Positions 57,371 to 64,000 of a DNA stretch of 64,000 nucleotides are shown here, piece after piece. Source of the DNA: Psychrobacillus sp048572895 (GTDB lineage: Bacteria; Bacillota; Bacilli; Bacillales_A; Planococcaceae); assembly GCF_048572895.1 (NCBI RefSeq), contig NZ_CP183878.1, forward strand, positions 2,604,001 to 2,668,000. The letters are read 5' to 3'. A model generated the notes under the pieces. It was given only the letters and a program-made list of their open reading frames with translations. It did no database searches and had not been told where the DNA came from. Position numbers and translations under genes: made by a program. Within the stretch, counting starts at the first letter, position 1, and the number at the start of each line of letters is the position of its first letter.

Positions 57371-58564
57371 TCAAATCACATCCTTATCAGGTGCTACTTT
57401 CTTAAGCGGGCGATCGTATAAAAGGGTTGGAATTATTGCTAATGCTATCAGTAATGTGAAAACTAAGAACATCGCTTGTATTCCATAGACATCAACTATG
57501 ATTCCTCCGGCAAACGGACCAATCATTCGTCCAATAGTAGCCATACTGTTCACAATTCCCTGATAAAATCCTTCTCTTCCTTTTGGTGCTAGCTGGTTAG
57601 CTAATGTAGGCACAGCTGGCCATATAAATATTTCCCCAAGTGTCAGGACAACCATTGCAACAATAAACATCGTATAATCTTCTGCATAAGAAACGACAAC
57701 AAAAGAAGCCATAAATATTACTATACCAATGATCATCTGTGTTTTTATACGATGCTCCAGCCTATTAATAATTGGCTTAATAAGTGGCTGAGTTAATAGT
57801 ATTAGAGCACCGTTTATCGTCCAAAGCATGCTATATTCTTTTAAAGTAATACCTAAATCCAACACATGAGTAGAAATAGTGGAAGTCCATTGTACATAAG
57901 CTACCCACGTAAGCATATAACCAATTGATACAATCATCATTGCATAAAATGGTGCTTTTTGTTTAATTTTTTTAGAGTTTTTCATTATTGAAGCATTTAT
58001 ATTAGGAGCTACTGACATTTTGCGGTAATAAACTCCCGCTACCACAAGAAATAATATATAAGTCAATAAATTAGCTAGAAAAATATTATTAATATTATGA
58101 TCAGCAACCAAGCCCGCAACAGCAGGACCAATAGCCACTCCTAAGTTTTGAGCCAAATAAATTGCATTAAAAGCTTTTCTACCACCTTCGGGCCAGACAC
58201 TTCCTACTAAAGCATACATGCTAGGGAAAATTATACCTCCACTGAAGCCAAGAATTGCAACAAACCATATATATTCTGGCCATCCATGCCAAAACGTTAG
58301 AAGTAATAGAGAAACCATTGACAATATAATCCCAAACATAATAGATTTATATCCACCTATTCTGTCAAATAGATATCCTCCTAGTAAATTACCAATAACC
58401 CCTGTTCCAGCATTAATCATAAGCACAAACCCTGCCATTGTTAGCGTTTGCCCAAGATGATCATGCATGTATATTGTATGTAACGGCCATAAAAAAGAAT
58501 TTCCCGTTGTATTGATGAACATTCCGATTATTAAAAACCATACTGCTTTAGGCAATTTAAACAC
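57371..58564 (-). CDS. MFS transporter, YttB-like
   Basis: 397 residues with 12 membrane helices and motif A GGYLFDRIGGYKS after the second helix (near residue 65). The PxVAGLVADHN loop and a repeated motif around AGGIIVDVYG occur in the second half. Length and sequence fit B. subtilis YttB, a putative multidrug efflux protein of the DHA1 group. The start is GTG (58564) with a modest AAGTGAGG site. The regulator gene begins 1 bp after its stop, so the two share a transcript. Substrate unknown. Confidence 0.85.
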   Translation of the reverse strand: MFKLPKAVWFLIIGMFINTTGNSFLWPLHTIYMHDHLGQTLTMAGFVLMINAGTGVIGNLLGGYLFDRIGGYKSIMFGIILSMVSLLLLTFWHGWPEYIWFVAILGFSGGIIFPSMYALVGSVWPEGGRKAFNAIYLAQNLGVAIGPAVAGLVADHNINNIFLANLLTYILFLVVAGVYYRKMSVAPNINASIMKNSKKIKQKAPFYAMMIVSIGYMLTWVAYVQWTSTISTHVLDLGITLKEYSMLWTINGALILLTQPLIKPIINRLEHRIKTQMIIGIVIFMASFVVVSYAEDYTMFIVAMVVLTLGEIFIWPAVPTLANQLAPKGREGFYQGIVNSMATIGRMIGPFAGGIIVDVYGIQAMFLVFTLLIALAIIPTLLYDRPLKKVAPDKDVI

Positions 58565-58679
58565 CTCACTTCTGTTGTACTCAGAAGAATATTGTATTCC
58601 TTTTCAAATGGCACTTCAAGAAGATTAGAACAAACTTATCAAAGTCATGATAAAATAATCCTGTTAAGGAGTGAAAAAT

Positions 58680-59639
58680 ATGAATGAAAATAATTTCCCT
58701 TTCCCATCTGATGGGAAACGATATTTTACATGGAATCGTTATTTACGAGATATATTTGGTATGAAAATCTTCAAAGTAGCATTAGATGCTGGGTTTGATT
58801 GCCCAAATAGAGATGGTACTGTTGCATTTGGCGGCTGTACTTTTTGTAGCGTAGCTGGAAGTGGAGATTTCGCAGGCGATAAAGTAGATCCCATTCCAGT
58901 TCAATTCGTAAAAATCAAGACGAATATGCATGAAAAATGGAAAAACGGAAAATACATAGCCTATTTCCAAGCTTATACGAATACGCACGCTCCCCTCCCT
59001 GTTTTGAAGGAGAAATTTGAAGCTGCACTAGCTTTAGATGGAGTAATAGGGCTTTCTATAGCGACAAGACCCGATTGTTTACCAGATGATGTAGTCGAAT
59101 ATTTGGCTGAGCTTAACAAACGTACTTTTTTATGGATCGAGCTTGGGCTTCAAACGGTGCATGAACGTACAGCCAATTTGGTGAATAGAGCCCACGATTT
59201 CCCTTCCTATGTAGAAGGAGTGAACAAATTAAGAATGCATGGAATTCCTATCTGTACGCATATTATAAATGGTCTACCTTTAGAAAACCGGGAAATGATG
59301 ATGGAAACTGCAAGAGAAGTAGCCAAGCTAGATGTTCAAGGTATCAAGATTCATTTACTTCATTTATTAAAAGGAACTCCAATGGTTAAACAATATGAAA
59401 AGGGGATGCTCGAGTTTATGGATCGAGATGCATATATCCAGCTCGTAGCAGATCAGCTAGAAGTTTTACCCCCTGAGATGGTCGTTCAACGAATAACGGG
59501 AGACGGACCAATTGACTTAATGATTGGACCAATGTGGAGTGTAAACAAATGGGAGGTATTAAATGGAATTGATGCAGAGCTTGCTTCAAGGGAGAGTTAC
59601 CAAGGAAAATATTACACAAAAAGTGGTGTAAGCAAATGA
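58680..59639 (+). CDS. ytqA: radical SAM protein YtqA (TIGR01212 family), tRNA wobble-uridine modification
   Basis: 319 residues. The [4Fe-4S] cysteines lie in CPNRDGTVAFGGCTFC (near residues 37-52), a C-x11-C-x2-C variant typical of this Elp3-related family rather than the common Cx3Cx2C. A TIM-barrel core follows (GLSIATRPDCLPDDVVEYL, LWIELGLQTVHERTA). From memory, YtqA (MnmL) works with YtqB/MnmM in making mnm5-type wobble modifications in Gram-positive tRNAs; I am less sure of YtqA's role. The start at 58680 follows AAGGAG; the GTG nine bases upstream is too close. Overlaps mnmM by 4 bp. Confidence 0.87.
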   Translation: MNENNFPFPSDGKRYFTWNRYLRDIFGMKIFKVALDAGFDCPNRDGTVAFGGCTFCSVAGSGDFAGDKVDPIPVQFVKIKTNMHEKWKNGKYIAYFQAYTNTHAPLPVLKEKFEAALALDGVIGLSIATRPDCLPDDVVEYLAELNKRTFLWIELGLQTVHERTANLVNRAHDFPSYVEGVNKLRMHGIPICTHIINGLPLENREMMMETAREVAKLDVQGIKIHLLHLLKGTPMVKQYEKGMLEFMDRDAYIQLVADQLEVLPPEMVVQRITGDGPIDLMIGPMWSVNKWEVLNGIDAELASRESYQGKYYTKSGVSK

Positions 59640-60208
59640 AATTAAAACGAATTTTACCCTTTGCAAGAGAATTGCTATTGTCTACAGTCGAATCAGGAGA
59701 TATAGTAGTGGATGCAACAGCAGGAAATGGATATGATACCTTGTTTTTAACTGAACTTGTTGGAAAGCATGGACATGTATATGCTTTCGACATACAAGCA
59801 GAAGCTATCCAAGCAACTACCAAAAGATTAGAAGAGGCAAATAAATTAGACATAGCAACATTAATTCAAGATGGGCATGAAAACCTGCACCTTTATATCC
59901 AACAAGAAATTTCAGCAGCAATATTCAATCTGGGGTACTTGCCAGGAAGTAATCATGAAATTATTACAACAGGAGATTCTACTCAGCAGGCAATTGAATC
60001 ATTACTACAATTACTTAAAGTAGGAGGAATAATTGTCTTAGTAGTTTACCATGGTCATCTGGGTGGTAAAGAAGAAAAGGATTCCATTCTGCGTTATGTG
60101 CAGAGTTTGTCACAATCCTTTGTCCACGTATTAAGCTATCAATTTCTTAACCAACAAAATGATCCTCCCTTTATCATCGCAATTGAAAAGATGAAAGACC
60201 AAAAATAA
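59636..60208 (+). CDS. mnmM: class I methyltransferase YtqB, tRNA 5-aminomethyl-2-thiouridine methyltransferase
   Basis: 190 residues. The Rossmann SAM-binding motif I is VVDATAGNGYDTLFLTELVG (near 23-42), with the acidic motif II in VYAFDIQ and the NLGYLPGSNHEIIT motif IV, which is characteristic of the YtqB family. YtqB homologues were identified as MnmM, the methyltransferase that finishes mnm5s2U at the tRNA wobble position in bacteria lacking MnmC. The ATGA overlap with ytqA couples their synthesis and supports a shared pathway. Confidence 0.9.
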   Translation: MKLKRILPFARELLLSTVESGDIVVDATAGNGYDTLFLTELVGKHGHVYAFDIQAEAIQATTKRLEEANKLDIATLIQDGHENLHLYIQQEISAAIFNLGYLPGSNHEIITTGDSTQQAIESLLQLLKVGGIIVLVVYHGHLGGKEEKDSILRYVQSLSQSFVHVLSYQFLNQQNDPPFIIAIEKMKDQK

Positions 60209-60262
60209 TTGTATATTTATTGTTTAAAAGGGAAGTATAAGGAATAAAAAAGGAGTAATACT

Positions 60263-61345
60263 ATGCCGAAAATCGCTTCGATAAGTACATATAACCCTCC
60301 ATATACATTAGAGCAATCAAACATTGAGAATCTCACAAAAGAGCTATTTCAAGATAAAATACCTCAATTGAATAGATTATTAAAAGTGTTTGAGAATGGC
60401 GATATACGAACTCGCCATTTTTGTGTTCCCCTAGAATGGCATCAAAGTGAACATAGCTTTGAAGAACGGAATAATTTGTATATAGAGTTAGCTACGCAAT
60501 ATAGTATCGAAGTAATCCAGCGTTGTTTAAATAGTCTCGACTTTTTAGAATCTTCTCTGCATCCTAGTGAAATTGATGCAATTGTATTTGTTAGTAGTAC
60601 TGGTATTTCTACCCCTAGTATTGATGCGCGGGTAATGAATCATCTGCCTTTTTCTGATCGCACGAGACGTATTCCATTATGGGGTTTAGGTTGTGCCGGT
60701 GGTGCATCTGGGATTAGTAGGGCTTTCGATTATTGTAAGGCTCATCCGACCTCAAAAGTATTAGTAGTATGTGTAGAACTATGCAGTTTGACCTTCCAAC
60801 CAAACGACTTTTCGAAAAGTAATTTAATAGGAGCCTCGCTATTTGCAGATGGAGCTGCGTGTGCATTAGTTTGCGGAGATGATGCACAGCTGACTACTAC
60901 AAAACCGGTTCCTCATATTATCGATACTGCTTCTAAGTGGATGCCAGATTCAGAAGATGTGATGGGTTGGGATATTAAAAATAATGGACTGCATGTTGTA
61001 TTTTCCAAAAGTATCCCTTCTATTATTGCTACTTGGTTAGGACCATTTGTAGATGATTTTCTAGGAGAACAGCAAGTGACAAAAGCTCAGATAACTAACT
61101 TTGTTGCACATCCAGGTGGAAAGAAAGTATTAAAAGCATATGAAGAAACATTGGGACTAACAGAAGAACATACGCACATCTCCAGAGAAGTTTTAAAAAG
61201 TCATGGGAATATGTCATCTCCTACAGTTCTCTTTGTATTGGAGCAATTCATGAAGAAACAAAATAACGAAGAGGACTTAGGTTTACTAGTAGCTTTGGGT
61301 CCTGGATTTTGCGGAGAAGCTATATTACTAAATTGGAGGGATTAG
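60263..61345 (+). CDS. bpsA: type III polyketide synthase BpsA
   Basis: 360 residues, chalcone-synthase-like. The catalytic triad is visible: Cys in WGLGCAGGASGISRA (near residue 147), His in FVAHPGGKKV (near 278) and Asn in SHGNMSSPTVLF (near 315). B. subtilis BpsA makes alkylpyrones from fatty acyl-CoA and malonyl-CoA. The next gene, 1 bp away, encodes the methyltransferase that modifies these products. AAAAAGGAG precedes the ATG. The pair is a small self-contained lipid-polyketide pathway. Confidence 0.92.
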   Translation: MPKIASISTYNPPYTLEQSNIENLTKELFQDKIPQLNRLLKVFENGDIRTRHFCVPLEWHQSEHSFEERNNLYIELATQYSIEVIQRCLNSLDFLESSLHPSEIDAIVFVSSTGISTPSIDARVMNHLPFSDRTRRIPLWGLGCAGGASGISRAFDYCKAHPTSKVLVVCVELCSLTFQPNDFSKSNLIGASLFADGAACALVCGDDAQLTTTKPVPHIIDTASKWMPDSEDVMGWDIKNNGLHVVFSKSIPSIIATWLGPFVDDFLGEQQVTKAQITNFVAHPGGKKVLKAYEETLGLTEEHTHISREVLKSHGNMSSPTVLFVLEQFMKKQNNEEDLGLLVALGPGFCGEAILLNWRD

Positions 61346-61346
61346 A

Positions 61347-61889
61347 TTGTTATTCTTCATCCTTATCTCGCTAGTAATTCTCCAACGACTTGCCGAGGTA
61401 GTAATAGCAAAGAGAAATGAAAGAAGAATGCTTCAGCAAGGTGCCTATGAAGTTGGAGCCTCCCATTATCCTGTAATGGTTGCCATGCATGTGAGTTTTT
61501 TTATAAGTCTCATTTTAGAGGTACTTATATTTGATAGAGCTATTTCACCTTTATTTTCTGGGTTTTTAATCGGTTTTGTATGTGTTCAATTACTTCGAAT
61601 ATGGTGTCTCGCATCTTTAGGTTCTTTTTGGAATACTAAAATCATTATTCTACCAGGCGCTAATGTCGTGAAAAGAGGCCCTTATTCCTTCATGCGCCAT
61701 CCAAATTATGTGGTAGTTTGCTTGGAAATTATTTTACTACCATTAATGTTCCAAGCATATATTACTGCTATTATCTTTACCCTATTAAATATTGCCATGC
61801 TCTCTGTACGTATCCCTACCGAGGAAAAAGCATTGAGAGAAGCCACTAATTATGAAGACAAATTTAAAAAGAAGATTTCGGCATCCTAA
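61347..61889 (+). CDS. bpsB: BpsB, ICMT-type alkylpyrone methyltransferase
   Basis: 180 residues, membrane-embedded with about four or five helices and the isoprenylcysteine-carboxyl-methyltransferase signature VKRGPYSFMRHPNYVVV (near 110-126) and a conserved C-terminal glutamate pair in PTEEKALRE. BpsB (YpbQ in B. subtilis) O-methylates alkylpyrones made by BpsA. The start is TTG (61347), placed by GGAGGG six bases upstream inside the end of bpsA. The operon ends at a strong terminator overlapping the stop. Confidence 0.88.
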   Translation: MLFFILISLVILQRLAEVVIAKRNERRMLQQGAYEVGASHYPVMVAMHVSFFISLILEVLIFDRAISPLFSGFLIGFVCVQLLRIWCLASLGSFWNTKIIILPGANVVKRGPYSFMRHPNYVVVCLEIILLPLMFQAYITAIIFTLLNIAMLSVRIPTEEKALREATNYEDKFKKKISAS

Positions 61890-61906
61890 CCGAAATCTTC
61901 TTTTAT
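61869..61906. terminator. terminator at the end of bpsB
   Basis: AAGAAGATTTCGG pairs with CCGAAATCTTCTT around 8 nt and is followed by TTATT. It includes the bpsB stop and can also act on the convergent malic enzyme transcript. Confidence 0.85.
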
Positions 61907-61928
61907 TATTAACTTAGCTTTTATTCTA

Positions 61929-63251
61929 TTAATTACTCATTTCTTTATTGGCAGCTTCTTCTACTGCTCTTGCAACTAAATGATGTAATGTTGGATCCAA
62001 CGGGTTTGGAATAAGCTCACCCATTTTAGTGTGATTAACAATTGCTAAAGACGCAGCGATTAACATTGGGTAGGTAATCTCTTTTGCACCAGCATCTAAA
62101 GCACCCTTAAAGATACCTGGGAAACCGATAACATTGTTTACAGACCGTCCGTCAGCTGCAAAAGCTGCTCCTGCCGCAATTGCATCAGAAGGTAAAATTT
62201 CTGGGTTTGGGTTAGATAACGCTAATATTATTTGTCCTTCACGAACCATTTCTTGTTTTATAAGACCAGAAACCCCGGTTGTAGCAACAATAATATCACA
62301 TTTTTCCATCACAGCTTCTAATGATTCTAAAGTTTGACCACCGTAATTATTCAATCTCTCTTGAGCAGCCTCTTGACGGTCTAAACCGTAAACTTCCTCC
62401 ACACCATATGCCATTAACATACGGCAAATGGCTAAACCTGCAGCACCCAATCCAATTTGACCAATTTTTGCTTTTTTAATATCCACATTTGTAGCTTTAC
62501 AAGCAGATAATATAGCCGCTAGTGCTACTACCGCAGTACCATGTTGGTCATCATGCATAACCGGAATTGGCAATTCTGCTTTCAATCTTTCTTCTATTTC
62601 AAAGCAATGTGGAGACCCGATATCTTCTAGTAAGATTGCTCCAAATCCTTTATGAATATGTTTGACTGTCTCAACAATCTCATCCGGATCGCTTGTATTC
62701 AATAAAATTGGAATTCCACTTAATCCGACAAACTGGTCCAGCAATACTGCTTTTCCCTCCATAACAGGCATCCCTGCAACAGGTCCAATATTACCAAGTC
62801 CTAAAATGGCCGTACCATCAGTCACGATAGCTACAGATGTACCAATAGAAGTAAAATAGTTAGCTTTTTCTGGATTATGTAAAATATCCATACAAACGGA
62901 TGCAACACCCGGTGTATAAATACGTTGAAGATCGCCCAAAGAACGAACGTCTAGTCTGCTCTTCATAGCAATTTTACCGCCTTCATGCGCTTTTAATACA
63001 TCATCTGTAACAGCATGAATTTTAACCCCATTATCAATCGCTTCAATATTGGAAATCACTTGTTCCAACTGAGTTTTCGATTTACAAGTAATAGTAATGT
63101 CGCGAATAGTTGTTAAAGCTCCACTTTTAAGCGTGGTAATGTCCCCAATGTCTCCCTCTGCCATACCAATTGCAGTTGCAACTTTAGCAAAATTACCAGG
63201 CTTTGAAAGTGTTTCCACGATGATGTTACGAATTATATGTTGGTTTTGCAT
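61929..63251 (-). CDS. malic enzyme with N-terminal ACT domain
   Basis: 440 residues. An ACT regulatory domain (about 5-80; IIVETLSKPGNFAKVATAIGMAEGDIGDI) precedes the malic enzyme core. The core includes RIYTPGVASVCMDI, TDGTAILGLGNIGP (malate/metal site), HDDQHGTAVVALAAIL and the NAD(P) loop IGLGAAGLAICRML (near 285). It oxidatively decarboxylates malate to pyruvate; this ACT-containing ~440-residue class is usually NAD-dependent and differs from the ~410-residue YtsJ. The start at 63251 follows AGGAGA; an upstream frame to 63290 is not supported. Confidence 0.9.
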   Translation of the reverse strand: MQNQHIIRNIIVETLSKPGNFAKVATAIGMAEGDIGDITTLKSGALTTIRDITITCKSKTQLEQVISNIEAIDNGVKIHAVTDDVLKAHEGGKIAMKSRLDVRSLGDLQRIYTPGVASVCMDILHNPEKANYFTSIGTSVAIVTDGTAILGLGNIGPVAGMPVMEGKAVLLDQFVGLSGIPILLNTSDPDEIVETVKHIHKGFGAILLEDIGSPHCFEIEERLKAELPIPVMHDDQHGTAVVALAAILSACKATNVDIKKAKIGQIGLGAAGLAICRMLMAYGVEEVYGLDRQEAAQERLNNYGGQTLESLEAVMEKCDIIVATTGVSGLIKQEMVREGQIILALSNPNPEILPSDAIAAGAAFAADGRSVNNVIGFPGIFKGALDAGAKEITYPMLIAASLAIVNHTKMGELIPNPLDPTLHHLVARAVEEAANKEMSN

Positions 63252-63311
63252 GTTAAATCTCCTAACTCTATTCTCTATTTCAACCAACAAATTATAACAT
63301 AAAATATTTAC

Positions 63312-64000
63312 TTATGCCTTCACATCTCGTTTAATAAACGTCATAAAGCTTAACACCAAAAATAGTAGTGCATAAACCGCTAGGACAGTTAAAGACATGG
63401 AAAGAGTAGTTTCTTCTATAAAAAAATCTTTTCTAAGATGCTGAGTTAAGTCGGAATGCGTTAACCAAATATACTCTACTGGTATATACTTTTGTAGGAG
63501 CATTATGATCATTGGTCCCATCATTAAAAACAGCATAGACAAAGCGATAGCAATAGAAGGTGAACTAAATACCGTGCCGATAAAGAAGGCAAACAGGATA
63601 GACATGGTGAAATCACCTAAAGAGTACACATATGTTAGGAAAATATCTTTCATCGTGTTTGTTTGCTGTACAACACCATCAACAATAGTCAGGTCGACTC
63701 CAGTTGCAGTTCCAAATAAGATAAATCCAATTACTGTAGTGAGGATAATCGTAACTATTATTAATGAAATACCAAACAAGAAAATCGTTATTAGTTTAGA
63801 CGCTAATATTTTGAAACGGGAAACCGGTCGGGTTAAAAGCATTTTAATAGTACCATCTGTAAATTCCTGCGATACAATGGATGCTCCTGGAATAACAGTT
63901 AACAAAGTAATAAGTATCATTAAGGAAGCACCAAATGCCATATTTCCTTCCATACTTTGGTTCACTTGAGGTGCTGCATTATTATCTAAACGATACTGTG
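63312..64000 (-). CDS. ABC-2 type transporter permease, N-terminus outside the window
   Basis: The visible 229 codons are the C-terminal part of a permease with about five membrane helices. The frame stays open to the last base of the window, so the N-terminal helix lies beyond it. The segment ASIVSQEFTDGTIKMLLTRPVSRFKILASKLI is typical of the NatB/YxlG-type ABC-2 permeases, in which EFxxGTxxxLLxxPxSR follows the second helix. The final residues FIKRDVKA are cytosolic. Its ATPase partner should lie upstream. Substrate unknown. Confidence 0.85.
   Translation of the reverse strand, partial: QYRLDNNAAPQVNQSMEGNMAFGASLMILITLLTVIPGASIVSQEFTDGTIKMLLTRPVSRFKILASKLITIFLFGISLIIVTIILTTVIGFILFGTATGVDLTIVDGVVQQTNTMKDIFLTYVYSLGDFTMSILFAFFIGTVFSSPSIAIALSMLFLMMGPMIIMLLQKYIPVEYIWLTHSDLTQHLRKDFFIEETTLSMSLTVLAVYALLFLVLSFMTFIKRDVKA

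Noticed and set aside
1..64000. rRNA, tRNA genes or an intact transposase/integrase
   Set aside because: None seen in either strand. The structured regions found are T-boxes, terminators or small repeats.

Overview
The window is low-GC DNA (AT-rich throughout, including AT-rich third codon positions) from a Gram-positive, probably endospore-forming member of the Bacillales. Gene content and order follow the Bacillus subtilis acsA-acuABC-ccpA-aroA-ytxGH-murC-sftA-ytpRQP-ytoP-ytnP-trmB-dat-pepV-ytzE-murJ-ytfP-leuS-ytqAB region. The accessory genes and small dispersed repeats between these blocks suggest a Planococcaceae/Caryophanaceae genus such as Psychrobacillus, Lysinibacillus or Sporosarcina. 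That placement is inference from gene order and sequence character, not a search result.

Layout. 1-9.2 kb: the C-terminal part of a class A penicillin-binding protein (cut by the window edge), a MITE-like repeat, a small SET-domain protein, a TRIC-family channel, an MFS transporter plus M20 amidohydrolase pair, and a large AraC regulator fused to a GH39-like domain. 9.3-17 kb: an aminoglycoside-phosphotransferase-like kinase, then the acetate/acetoin block (acsA against acuA-acuB-acuC, with a candidate cre in the divergent promoter), ccpA and aroA. 17-24.8 kb: a long FtsA-like protein with an added C-terminal region, a decayed kinase pseudogene, a Nudix/HAD mini-cluster, ytxH-ytxG with a good sigma-B promoter, and murC. 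24.9-34.6 kb: sftA (internally duplicated), the ytpRQP group, ytoP, ytzB, ytnP and trmB. 34.6-42.4 kb: diacylglycerol-kinase-like gene, NERD protein, thpR, dat, pepV, ytzE, an rsuA-like gene and murJ. 42.4-51.9 kb: an IS200/IS605-like remnant, ytfP, a Trp T-box with stand-alone trpEG, an AlkD-like gene, a VOC protein, an ECF sigma factor with a probable anti-sigma partner, and leuS under a Leu T-box. 51.9-58.6 kb: a ketone-body / 3-hydroxybutyrate operon (gntP-bdhA-scoA-scoB), an adjacent sigma-54-activator-like regulator without a GAFTGA loop, and an MFS gene. 58.7-64 kb: the tRNA-modification pair ytqA/mnmM, the type III polyketide synthase pair bpsA-bpsB, a malic enzyme with an ACT domain, and a truncated ABC-2 permease.

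Functional links. AcsA makes acetyl-CoA and is switched off by AcuA acetylation and on by the deacetylase AcuC. CcpA, encoded next door, probably represses both acsA/acuABC and the gntP-bdhA-scoAB operon through the cre-like sites noted here. Two amino-acid-sensing T-box leaders (Trp, Leu) control trpEG and leuS. No rRNA, tRNA, CRISPR array or intact transposase was seen.

The most unusual material lies between genes. Three intergenic arrays carry TTACTTG boxes at an exact 21-bp period. One MITE-like family has two clear copies in opposite orientation. A 170-bp structured element sits inside the leuS leader, between the T-box terminator and the ribosome binding site. An IS200/IS605-like 3' end has no transposase, and an 18-bp direct repeat duplicates the trmB stop codon. 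Start codons below were chosen by ribosome-binding-site spacing and family length, and often differ from the longest reading frame.
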